From contig CAYPAU010000008.1 of assembly GCA_964408825.1 (NCBI GenBank), positions 1 through 37,021 on the forward strand: a stretch of DNA of 37,021 nucleotides. The letters run 5' to 3'. Position 1 is the first letter of the stretch, and each line of letters starts with the position of its first letter. Positions 30,167 to 37,021 of this stretch are shown piece by piece. The translations under genes and the position numbers were made by a program. The stretch is from CAYPAU01 sp964408825 (lineage in GTDB: Bacteria; Patescibacteriota; Microgenomatia; Levybacterales; UBA12049). The notes under the pieces are model-generated. The model was not told the DNA's origin, ran no database searches, and worked only from the letters and a program-made list of their open reading frames with translations.

Positions 30167-31086
30167 ATCGCACTCTCTGACATAAAAAGATTATAGTAAT
30201 AAATGAAATTATTGCTTATTTCTTCTGCTGTCTGTTCTTCGGATATTTTCTTGTTCTTAAATTTTAAAAGAGGCTCCCAAAAAATAGTTCTTCCAACAGC
30301 AAAACCGATAATTCCTGAAACGCCCGCTCCCTCTTTTATCCATTTGTCTACAACTTCCTTTTCCTCTCCTCTCCCCAAAATAACTATAGAAACATTATCT
30401 CTTTTATCTCTTCTTGCTTTTGAAACCATGAGTTTATAATCATCCTCTTTTTCTACCCCCTCCATTTTCCATACATCCGGTTCAACGCCTAGATCCTGAA
30501 GCTCAACGATAACCTCACAGGCAAGTTTGGGACGAAGAAAGCTGTCGAACTTTCCCTTATCTGCCCCGACTGAGTCTAGTTGTTCTGAGGTTGGTTCTAT
30601 TAAAACCTCGAGCAAAAATTTAAATCCATTTTCATGACAAAAATCACTTAGTTTTTTAAGCTGCCTTGCCTGTTTTTTCTTTAACTCTCCACTATCCTGG
30701 GGATTAAATCTTAAAAGAGCCTTTGCAAAGATTGGATTAATTTGTTTTATATGGCTTCCAAACTGATCTCCATATTCAAAACTAAACTCCTTCTGCCCGG
30801 ACTTCTCAGTCGTAAGAATTGTTATAAATCCTAAGGCAACCGCGTCTTTTAATATATCTTCTCCAAACTCCTCATCAACAAGAAGGCCGGCAAATTCTTT
30901 TGGAATCTTTTCTGAAACTGCCTTTTTAAATCCTGCGTAGATTATTTGTTTTTCCTCTTTAATTTTTTCGATAATCTTAGGAGTCAGATCCCTCTCCTCT
31001 ATCCCAAACATTCCTTTTTCAAAGGTTGACCTATGATCAAAGGGAAGAATAAAAAGAAATTTATTATATCCAGGGTCTTTAATCAT
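30163..31086 (-). CDS. DUF2090-family aldolase (IolC C-terminal-domain type)
   Basis: A 307-residue TIM-barrel-like protein. LFILPFDHRSTFEKGMFG (11-28) is the opening of the DUF2090 family, and FAGLLVDEEFG, LLEVLIEPT and GIIGFAVGRTIFWEPLL are typical later elements. DUF2090 proteins are aldolases related to 5-dehydro-2-deoxyphosphogluconate aldolase and are often fused to the IolC kinase. Here the PfkB kinase gene is directly upstream with 1 bp between, so the pair looks like a split IolC-DUF2090. No other inositol genes are seen, so the substrate is uncertain; a deoxy-sugar or pentose phosphate is possible. Confidence 0.8.
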   Translation of the reverse strand: MIKDPGYNKFLFILPFDHRSTFEKGMFGIEERDLTPKIIEKIKEEKQIIYAGFKKAVSEKIPKEFAGLLVDEEFGEDILKDAVALGFITILTTEKSGQKEFSFEYGDQFGSHIKQINPIFAKALLRFNPQDSGELKKKQARQLKKLSDFCHENGFKFLLEVLIEPTSEQLDSVGADKGKFDSFLRPKLACEVIVELQDLGVEPDVWKMEGVEKEDDYKLMVSKARRDKRDNVSIVILGRGEEKEVVDKWIKEGAGVSGIIGFAVGRTIFWEPLLKFKNKKISEEQTAEEISNNFIYYYNLFMSESAI

Positions 31087-31087
31087 A

Positions 31088-32035
31088 CTAAATATTGTCT
31101 TTTTTTAACAAACCTTCCTGGGCACCGATTTTGCCAATAACCGCTTCGGCATTTCTTGCCCCCCACCTCATTGCGTCCTCAGGATCCAGTCCATATATTA
31201 CTGCTGCTAAAAAACCGCTTGCAAAAGCGTCTCCTGCGCCGGTTCTTTCAACAACAGTGGCTGAAGAAGGCTTACTAAAATGAAGATTTCCATTTTCATC
31301 AATCATAAAAGCTCCTCTTGCTCCGTCTGTAACAACCGCCATCTTCACTCCTTTTTTTTGTAAGGATGAAAGGAGATGAGGAATAAAACTTTCCTCATTT
31401 ATAGCTACAAGTCCGCAAATTTTCGAAGCCTCTTCTTTGTTTACAAAAAGGATTTCAGTTTCTTCAATAATATCTTTTATCTTTTCGATATTTGCATCGA
31501 GTTGGGCAGATCCCGGATTAAAAGCCAAGTTTATGCTTTTTTCTCTTACGAATGCCAATGATCTTCTATATGCATTTTCCCAGTTGTCTCCAATTGAAGT
31601 AAGATAAATCCACCTTGTTTGTATCTTATCAAATGAATAATCGTGCTTTTTTTCAACTTTCTCTTCAAAAATTGTTCGGTCTCCTTTATAATTTATGATC
31701 ACGGAGAAGGATGTCGCTTTATTGGGCACCATTTTTAAAAACTTTTCAGAAACACCTTCTTTAGCAAGTGTGTTTATAACTTTTTTTGCAAATTCATCGT
31801 CCCCTATTTCTGCTATTGCCGCACTCCTAAGCCCAAGTCTTGATAAGCCTACCGAGACATTGGCTGCATTTCCTCCTACCAGAAAATATGCCTTATCGAT
31901 AAGAGTTTTATCCCCCATTTTAATACAGAGCTCTCCGGTCTCTCTGCTTAGTCGGAAATGCTTATTGGTATCGTGTATCCAAAGGAAATTATCAAGCGTT
32001 GCGTTACCCACTGTCACAACATCGAAGGAGTCCAT
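31088..32035 (-). CDS. PfkB-family sugar kinase
   Basis: A 315-residue ribokinase-fold kinase: VGGNAANVSVGLSRLG (53-68) and the catalytic ERTGAGDAFASGF (263-275, D269). The family phosphorylates sugars such as ribose, fructose, 2-dehydro-3-deoxygluconate or 5-dehydro-2-deoxygluconate. Placed first in an operon with a DUF2090 aldolase, rpiB and rpe, which suggests a kinase-aldolase step feeding triose or pentose phosphates. The promoter gives a leaderless mRNA with 6 nt between -10 and ATG. Exact sugar unknown. Confidence 0.88.
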   Translation of the reverse strand: MDSFDVVTVGNATLDNFLWIHDTNKHFRLSRETGELCIKMGDKTLIDKAYFLVGGNAANVSVGLSRLGLRSAAIAEIGDDEFAKKVINTLAKEGVSEKFLKMVPNKATSFSVIINYKGDRTIFEEKVEKKHDYSFDKIQTRWIYLTSIGDNWENAYRRSLAFVREKSINLAFNPGSAQLDANIEKIKDIIEETEILFVNKEEASKICGLVAINEESFIPHLLSSLQKKGVKMAVVTDGARGAFMIDENGNLHFSKPSSATVVERTGAGDAFASGFLAAVIYGLDPEDAMRWGARNAEAVIGKIGAQEGLLKKDNI

Positions 32036-32041
32036 AAAAAT

Positions 32042-32070
32042 ATACTACAGGAAAGGGGTTAGAGGGTCAA
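32042..32070 (-). promoter_or_regulatory. leaderless promoter of the PfkB operon
   Basis: TTGACC (32070-32065), 17 bp, TAGTAT (32047-32042), 6 nt (ATTTTT), ATG at 32035. Confidence 0.78.
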
Positions 32071-32080
32071 TCGGGATCAA

Positions 32081-32665
32081 TTATTTTCCTATTATAACCA
32101 GGGCGTCTGAAGAGGAAGTTGCAGTCAAATCAGATGAGGACGCACCTATCGTATAACTTGCGCTTAAGTCTTTTTTAATAAGAGAAAGAAAATCACTCTT
32201 TGAGCTTTTAACCTGAATGGTGACATCGGCGTAATCGAAGTTATCTGCATTCCCTGTTGAAGTTACATTATAACCTAGTCCTTTAAGGAAATCGGCTGCC
32301 TTTGCGGCAACGCCCTTCTCTCCGCTTCCGTTTTGAACCGAAACCGACAAGTCTTTTCTGTCAAGTCCGGTCGTCTTATCAAATGAATCTACTGAAACCT
32401 TGGGGGTTGGAGTAGATGTTGGTTTTGGGCTTGGGGTAGGACTCTGAGAAGATGTCGGAGCTGGAATATCTGTTGGTATTATAAATTCCGTAGGGGTTGG
32501 TGATATGTTTTCGTTCTTTTTTTCACTTGTTGTTCCCAGAAATCTTGATCCTAAAAAAATTAAAAGAAGAGCAAGGGCAACTGCAAGAGAAAGCAGAGCA
32601 AATCTTTTCTTTTTATTCCCTGCTGTTTTTTCCAAAGAGGGCGTCGGGAAAGGATTATCTTCCAT
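32081..32665 (-). CDS. membrane-anchored LytR C-terminal-domain protein
   Basis: A 194-residue protein. After a polar N-terminus a membrane helix (about 22-43, FALLSLAVALALLLIF) is followed by a T/P/S-rich linker (TPTEFIIPTDIPAPTSSQ...), then a LytR_C domain (LSVSVQNGSGEKGVAAKAADFLKGLGYNV). The domain is found outside the cell in wall-associated proteins. I place the start at 32665: a promoter (TTGATA, 17 bp, TAGTAT) ends 14 nt upstream, with AGAGGA before the ATG; the ATG at 32689 lies inside that promoter. Divergent from the SpoIID gene. Confidence 0.85.
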   Translation of the reverse strand: MEDNPFPTPSLEKTAGNKKKRFALLSLAVALALLLIFLGSRFLGTTSEKKNENISPTPTEFIIPTDIPAPTSSQSPTPSPKPTSTPTPKVSVDSFDKTTGLDRKDLSVSVQNGSGEKGVAAKAADFLKGLGYNVTSTGNADNFDYADVTIQVKSSKSDFLSLIKKDLSASYTIGASSSDLTATSSSDALVIIGK

Positions 32666-32679
32666 ATTAATTCCTCTGC

Positions 32680-32708
32680 ATACTATCATATAAAAAAATC
32701 TTTATCAA
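32680..32708 (-). promoter_or_regulatory. promoter of the LytR_C gene
   Basis: TTGATA (32708-32703), 17 bp, TAGTAT (32685-32680), then 14 nt with AGAGGA before the ATG at 32665. Confidence 0.65.
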
Positions 32709-32717
32709 GATCCAATC

Positions 32718-32734
32718 TGTTATAATGAAATAGC
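32718..32734 (+). promoter_or_regulatory. extended -10 promoter of the SpoIID gene
   Basis: TGTTATAAT (TATAAT at 32721-32726) with 8 nt to the ATG at 32735 and no Shine-Dalgarno, so the mRNA should be nearly leaderless. No good -35. Confidence 0.65.
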
Positions 32735-34426
32735 ATGAAAAGGGCAATAATTCTTCTCCTAATACCCCTTTTTGTCATATTAACACTCTTCCATAATGTG
32801 CCTAAAAGTTCATCGGATGAATTTGACGATATAACTTCCCAAATTCAAGATCTTACAAATTCTCTCAATCAGTCTATTAAGGCTACAAAACCCTTAGAAT
32901 CTGAACTTGAGAACATTCAAAAAAAAATATCAAGTATAAAAGACAGGCTTTCTTTCATCGAAAATGATATAGCAAAAAAAGAAAGGGAGATAGAAAAAGG
33001 CTACTTAGAGCTTGAGAAACAGCAGGAAATATTAAATCGTACAATTAGAGATTATTATATAAAGTCATATTATAACTCGCCCTTTTTGATACTTTTTTCT
33101 TCTTCGTCTGTTGCAAATATTACTCAGGTGCTCGCATATCAAAGGGTAGCAACCGACCAGGATAAGGCAATTATTACCAACATTGCTCTCTCAATAGAAG
33201 GCCTAGAAACAAAAAAGAATAATCTTGAAGGTGAAAAAAAACTTTTATCGGTTTCAAAGGCAAGCTTGGACGAGCAGGAGGCCCGGCTTGATGGAATAGT
33301 CTCAGGTGCCAAAAAATATCAGGCAGAACTTTCGGGCAAAATTGCAGAGTTGACAGCAAGACAAACCCAGATAATCAATGAGAGATCCGGAACTTTTACG
33401 GTAAGCATTGGTGATAGTGAACTTGCAGATGACTACAATGCGTCCATTAAAGGTTTTAGGGAACAAGCTCCTTCAGGATATTTTGCAGTTTTCTCGTTTG
33501 GAGCATACACGCACCGAAAGGGAATGAGTCAGTATGGTGCAAGAGGAAGAGCAGAAGAAGGACAAAATTACAAACAGATCTTAAGTAAATACTATGGAAA
33601 AGAGCCGGTCGGCAAAGATACGGGGGGAGACATTAATGTAGCGGGTTTTGGCGCGATGAATTTTGAAGAAAGGTACTTAATGGGAATTGCGGAGATGCCC
33701 TCTACCTGGAACATGGAAGCCTTGAGGGCTCAGGCTGTTGCCGCAAGGACATACGCTTATAGATTTAAACAGGGCGGTCAGGAGATATGTACTACCGAGT
33801 CTTGCCAGGTTTTCTCAAGCTCAAAAGCAGATAACCCTCCGCAGGCGTGGAGAGAAGCTGTACAAGGAACCCGAGGAGAAGTGATCGAGGATGTTGTGAC
33901 ATATTATTCATCGACTGCGGGTGGCTTTCTTACGACATCAGGCTGGGACACGACCGATGGGGCAGGCGGGACAAATTTTACAGACAAAGCTTATGAAAAA
34001 AAAGGAGGATCTCCCTGGCTCTATAAGGCTTGGTATACCCAAGGCTATTCTATATCTAGCAATAAATGCGGAAGGGGAAATCCTTGGCTTTCGCCTGAGG
34101 AGATGGCAGATATAGTTAATGCTGCGATTGTTCTTTCAAGAGGGTCAAGTGATGAAACGGCAAGAATTTCTCCTGTAACAACATCTTGCTGGGGAGGGAA
34201 CCCTTATTCGATGGATGAGTTAAGACAGGTAGCGGGAAAATATGGCGGAATCTCTTCTGCAGCTAGTGTCTCTGTTTCTCAAGGAAATGGAACTACGGGA
34301 ACCGTTACAATAAACGGGATCGGCATAAATGGATCTGATTTTAAAAGAGCATTTAACTTAAGAGCTCCGGGGTATCTTTCAATTCCCCAATCCGGATTTG
34401 CTTTTTTCAATATCGAAAAAAAATGA
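32735..34426 (+). CDS. SpoIID/LytB-domain protein with N-terminal coiled coil
   Basis: A 563-residue secreted protein. Signal/anchor about 1-20; coiled coil about 28-225 (SQIQDLTNSLNQ...ENDIAKKEREIEKGYLELEKQQEIL), similar to CwlO/EnvC-type hydrolase-regulating coiled coils; SpoIID domain about 255-540 with THRKGMSQYGARGRAEEG, LMGIAEMPSTWNMEALRAQAVAARTYA, YYSSTAGGFLTTSGW. SpoIID is a lytic transglycosylase acting on denuded glycan; here it could remodel the wall made by the two PBPs. Four cysteines occur in the SpoIID part. CPR do not sporulate, so a wall role is inferred. Confidence 0.87.
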   Translation: MKRAIILLLIPLFVILTLFHNVPKSSSDEFDDITSQIQDLTNSLNQSIKATKPLESELENIQKKISSIKDRLSFIENDIAKKEREIEKGYLELEKQQEILNRTIRDYYIKSYYNSPFLILFSSSSVANITQVLAYQRVATDQDKAIITNIALSIEGLETKKNNLEGEKKLLSVSKASLDEQEARLDGIVSGAKKYQAELSGKIAELTARQTQIINERSGTFTVSIGDSELADDYNASIKGFREQAPSGYFAVFSFGAYTHRKGMSQYGARGRAEEGQNYKQILSKYYGKEPVGKDTGGDINVAGFGAMNFEERYLMGIAEMPSTWNMEALRAQAVAARTYAYRFKQGGQEICTTESCQVFSSSKADNPPQAWREAVQGTRGEVIEDVVTYYSSTAGGFLTTSGWDTTDGAGGTNFTDKAYEKKGGSPWLYKAWYTQGYSISSNKCGRGNPWLSPEEMADIVNAAIVLSRGSSDETARISPVTTSCWGGNPYSMDELRQVAGKYGGISSAASVSVSQGNGTTGTVTINGIGINGSDFKRAFNLRAPGYLSIPQSGFAFFNIEKK

Positions 34427-34475
34427 AAATCTTTTCATATTTAATATTTTATTTTTAATCTTTAATTTTACTACC

Positions 34476-35123
34476 ATGCCGGACATTTTCGTTGCTACGG
34501 ACAACAAAAAGGACAATCCTCAAAAAAAAGAGGTCTCTTCAAATTCCCAAAAACACTTGCATCTCCTCTCTTCTTTTTGTCTTGATCCAAAAGGAATAAG
34601 ATTTGCGGATCAGGAAAAAGACGAGAAAATTCTGCTTTTTTTAAGGCGCCATCCCATAACCAACGTTGATTGGATTCTTCTTGCTGTTTTTTTTGCTCTT
34701 GTCCCTGTCTTTTTTAGTTATATAATTAATGCCTTTAACATTGACTTTCTTCTAAACATACCGGGCCGTTTTACCCTCTTTTTTCTAATTTTTTATTATT
34801 CTGCAGTCTTTACTTTTATGCTGGTTAATTTTATGAGCTGGTTCTATAATGTTGGGCTTATAACAGAAAGAAGGGTGGTAGACATAGATTTCGTAGAGCT
34901 TATATATAAGCATATCTCAACGACCAAGTTTGAGCTGATTCAAGACGTAAATTATATTCAACATGGCGCAATAAGAGCAATTTTCCACTTTGGCGATGTT
35001 ATTGTTCAAACTGCGGGACAAGAGGGAAATTTTGAACTTGAGGCAGTTCCTCATCCCGATAAGGTAACGCATTTAATAGAAGACTTTATAGGCAAGAAGA
35101 AACCGGAAGCACATGAATCTTGA
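34476..35123 (+). CDS. PH-like (bPH_2/DUF304) membrane protein
   Basis: A 215-residue protein. After a polar N-terminus come two membrane segments (about 68-90 and 98-125, WILLAVFFALVPVFFSYII and FFLIFYYSAVFTFMLVNFMSW), then YNVGLITERRVVDIDF and the beta-rich VQTAGQEGNFELEAVPHPDKV, typical of bacterial PH-2 domains. Role unknown. I use the ATG at 34476; a longer frame from 34398 would overlap the SpoIID gene and add a non-conserved stretch. It overlaps the next gene by 11 bp. Confidence 0.8.
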   Translation: MPDIFVATDNKKDNPQKKEVSSNSQKHLHLLSSFCLDPKGIRFADQEKDEKILLFLRRHPITNVDWILLAVFFALVPVFFSYIINAFNIDFLLNIPGRFTLFFLIFYYSAVFTFMLVNFMSWFYNVGLITERRVVDIDFVELIYKHISTTKFELIQDVNYIQHGAIRAIFHFGDVIVQTAGQEGNFELEAVPHPDKVTHLIEDFIGKKKPEAHES

Positions 35124-35343
35124 AATTTTCAATCAAATTTTAGAATCATTTGTGATTCTAAAAGTAGGACTTCTTATTCTTATCGCCTTTCATACTGTTT
35201 TTCTCTTTATCGTTTACACACAGGTTAAATCTATGAATAGAGTTATAACCGAAGAGAAGGCTTCTCACATCCTTCAGGTAATTTCGCTTTTGACTATTGC
35301 CGTCTCGGCTTTCCTTTTCGTAGTTTCAGTTGTTATACTGTAA
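35113..35343 (+). CDS. small two-helix membrane protein (DUF5657-like)
   Basis: A 76-residue protein with two membrane helices (about 15-36 and 54-75) and a polar loop (KSMNRVITEEKASHIL). Small proteins of this shape are common next to PP2C-like genes in CPR. It overlaps the PH-protein gene by 11 bp and ends 4 bp before the next ATG. Function unknown; the DUF5657 label is from memory of this shape. Confidence 0.65.
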   Translation: MNLEIFNQILESFVILKVGLLILIAFHTVFLFIVYTQVKSMNRVITEEKASHILQVISLLTIAVSAFLFVVSVVIL

Positions 35344-35347
35344 AAGT

Positions 35348-37000
35348 ATGACTGAGGAATCGAACATATCTGTTGCAAAAATAGCAGCAACTCCTTCTGA
35401 GGTCTCCTGGTCACAGGCCTACAATGCAGGAAAATTATTCGCAGTTATATCCTTGGGAAAAGAAACTCAAGAGGAAGAAAAAGACTACCTAAATATTCTC
35501 GGGAAGGAAACAATCGAAATACTTGAGCAGGAATTCTTTAGTCTTGAGACAAAAGATCTTTCTTCAATAAAAAGGGCCTTTGAAGAGGCACTTAAAAAAA
35601 TACCGGAAGACGTTGAATGCTCTTTTGTGACTGCCTGCATTTCAAAAAATATAATTTATATTCTTTACTTCGGGGACACGAGGGTTAGCATAAAAAGAGG
35701 TGAAGAATTTGGAGTTTTAATTGACTCCAAGGAAGATAAAGAAACCGGAGCAATTTCTGGTATTCTTTCCGATAATGATGTTGTAATTCTTCAAACAAAG
35801 CAATTTAAAAACCTTGTACCGACAAATATTTTGATTTCCTCTATCGATAACCAGTCTCCCGAGGATATTGCAGAAACGATAGCACCAATAATTCATAAGG
35901 AAGAAAAGGGTGGAGCAGCCTCGGTTATACTTAAATATAAAAGTGTCGAAGAGCTTAAAGAGCCTATTAAGACCCCGGAAGTTGGGGAATTTGAGAAAGA
36001 AAAAAGCGATTTGTTGAGTAAATTTAATATAAGTTTCGCGCGTTTGGCTATCGTAAACTTTTTGAAGTTTCCCAAAATTGGCGAAGTTAATCACAGAAGA
36101 AAGTTAATTTTAACCGTAGTACTCATAATTGCCGCTCTTTTAATAACAACTGTCGTTCTCTCAATAAGAAAACAGAATCAAGAGAGAGTAAATGCACTTT
36201 TAAAAAATGTCTATACGCCCGCTTCGGAGAAATATAAGGAGGGGGAAAGTTTAATTTCTCTTAATAAAAATCTTGCAAATGACAGTTTTGAGGAGGCTTA
36301 CAAGATTCTAAATGATAATAAATCTAAATTTCCTAAAGGAGGAAAGGAGGAAAAACAAGTTCTAGATTTATTGGATAAAACCCAAAAGGCCTTATCAGAA
36401 ACATCGGGGATAACCAAGGTTTCGGCAAAAGAAGAAGATGAAAAAGAAAGTCCTCTACTTGCCCTTTCTAAGGGCTTAAACTATGTCACACAGGATAAGA
36501 ATAATCTTTATTTTATAAAAAATGGGGTTGTTCAGAGGGATAAAGGAAATGAAAAAGAACAAACAATTATAGAATCCCCTGACCTTCCAAAAGGAATCGG
36601 AGGCCTTTCGGTTTACAATAGCAATATTTATGTTCTTTCAAGGGGTGACAATCAAATCTTCAGATTTTCAGGAAAAGACTTTGATAAGGGAAACTATTTC
36701 CAAAAAGAAGCTCCTTCCCTCTCAAATGCAAAGGCAATTGCAATAGATGGTGCCATATGGATATTATTTTCAGACGGAAATGTCGCAAAGTACACAAGAG
36801 GAGTATCTGACAATTTAAATATAACCAGACTCGATAAAGCTTTATTAAGTCCTACAAGAATTTTTACCGATGTCGATACAAAAAACGTTTATATTCTTGA
36901 CAATGGAAATTCACGAATTGTAGTTCTAGGTAAAAATGGAGAATATCAAGCTCAATATCAGGCGGCACAACTTAAGAATGCGAAGGCCTTTGATGTGTGA
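35348..37000 (+). CDS. degenerate PP2C-like domain, membrane helix and beta-propeller (3' end uncertain)
   Basis: A 550-residue frame. Residues 1-200 resemble a PP2C phosphatase (YFGDTRVSIKRGEEF, LSDNDVVILQTKQFKNLV, GGAASVILKYK) but lack the metal-binding aspartates of the active family (AVISLG instead of VADGMG). A membrane helix (253-273), a helical region and then NHL-like blades follow (LYFIKNGVVQRD, IYVLSRGDNQIFRFSG, VYILDNGNSRIVVLGKNGEYQAQY). Probably a surface or envelope sensor. The end is doubtful: the TGA is followed by 17 A and the window edge, and the last blade looks incomplete. Starts 4 bp after the previous gene. Confidence 0.7.
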   Translation: MTEESNISVAKIAATPSEVSWSQAYNAGKLFAVISLGKETQEEEKDYLNILGKETIEILEQEFFSLETKDLSSIKRAFEEALKKIPEDVECSFVTACISKNIIYILYFGDTRVSIKRGEEFGVLIDSKEDKETGAISGILSDNDVVILQTKQFKNLVPTNILISSIDNQSPEDIAETIAPIIHKEEKGGAASVILKYKSVEELKEPIKTPEVGEFEKEKSDLLSKFNISFARLAIVNFLKFPKIGEVNHRRKLILTVVLIIAALLITTVVLSIRKQNQERVNALLKNVYTPASEKYKEGESLISLNKNLANDSFEEAYKILNDNKSKFPKGGKEEKQVLDLLDKTQKALSETSGITKVSAKEEDEKESPLLALSKGLNYVTQDKNNLYFIKNGVVQRDKGNEKEQTIIESPDLPKGIGGLSVYNSNIYVLSRGDNQIFRFSGKDFDKGNYFQKEAPSLSNAKAIAIDGAIWILFSDGNVAKYTRGVSDNLNITRLDKALLSPTRIFTDVDTKNVYILDNGNSRIVVLGKNGEYQAQYQAAQLKNAKAFDV

Positions 37001-37021
37001 AAAAAAAAAAAAAAAATATTT
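37000..37021. other. poly-A run at the right edge
   Basis: Seventeen A (37000-37016) then TATTT at the window end. Homopolymers of this length are typical assembly break points; the base count may be wrong. Confidence 0.7.

Noticed and set aside
34398..34475. N-terminal extension of the PH-domain protein
   Set aside because: It overlaps the SpoIID gene end and would add a low-complexity stretch; the ATG at 34476 starts the natural N-terminus.

Overview
The window reads as a bacterial genome fragment from the Candidate Phyla Radiation (Patescibacteria), most likely Microgenomates. This placement is an inference. It rests on low GC, the standard genetic code, a DUF5667 secreted protein, an AdoCbl-dependent class II ribonucleotide reductase, a split transketolase with Rpe/RpiB, PBP and SpoIID wall proteins, and short palindromic or 20-bp repeats inserted in frame in conserved enzymes. 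There are two 10-N scaffold joins (9344-9353 and 25291-25300), and the right edge ends in a poly-A run that looks like a contig end.

Layout. 1-7300 (minus strand): nrdR-nrdJ behind a promoter carrying two NrdR-box-like operators; then a cobalamin riboswitch with its own terminator; then a PduO-type cobalamin adenosyltransferase, two hypothetical genes and a conjugation-type DUF87/VirB4-like ATPase that leaves the window. 7432-11367: a secreted DUF5667 protein, a CBS-methyltransferase fusion, an EamA transporter and a HisC-like aminotransferase. 11493-19941: carbon metabolism (IMPase/FBPase-like phosphatase, CMP-kinase-like protein, GAPDH, glycerate 2-kinase, split transketolase interrupted by a GxxExxY gene, GlcD-like FAD oxidase). 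19945-23408: an accessory island at the 3' end of pgk with two toxin-antitoxin pairs, two unknown genes and two extra copies of the pgk 3' end. 23506-29074: a CvpA-CAP protein and two tandem class A PBPs. 29071-32035: rpe-rpiB-DUF2090 aldolase-PfkB operon. 32081-37000: LytR_C, SpoIID, PH-domain, small membrane and PP2C-like/beta-propeller proteins.

The most unusual observation is the pgk island. The intact pgk stop codon TGA forms part of the -35 box of the downstream phd-relE promoter. The same arrangement recurs at a second, orphaned pgk 3'-end fragment that drives another gene. A third fragment follows the relE stop directly and in frame. Toxin-antitoxin cargo therefore appears to have been added stepwise at the pgk 3' end, each step leaving or regenerating a pgk terminus. 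No recombinase is visible in the window.

A second theme is promoter geometry. At least six genes have a -35, a 17-bp spacer, a -10 and exactly 6 nt before the start codon, with no leader; this implies leaderless mRNAs and fixes several starts.

All statements come from reading the sequence and from family knowledge. No searches were run.
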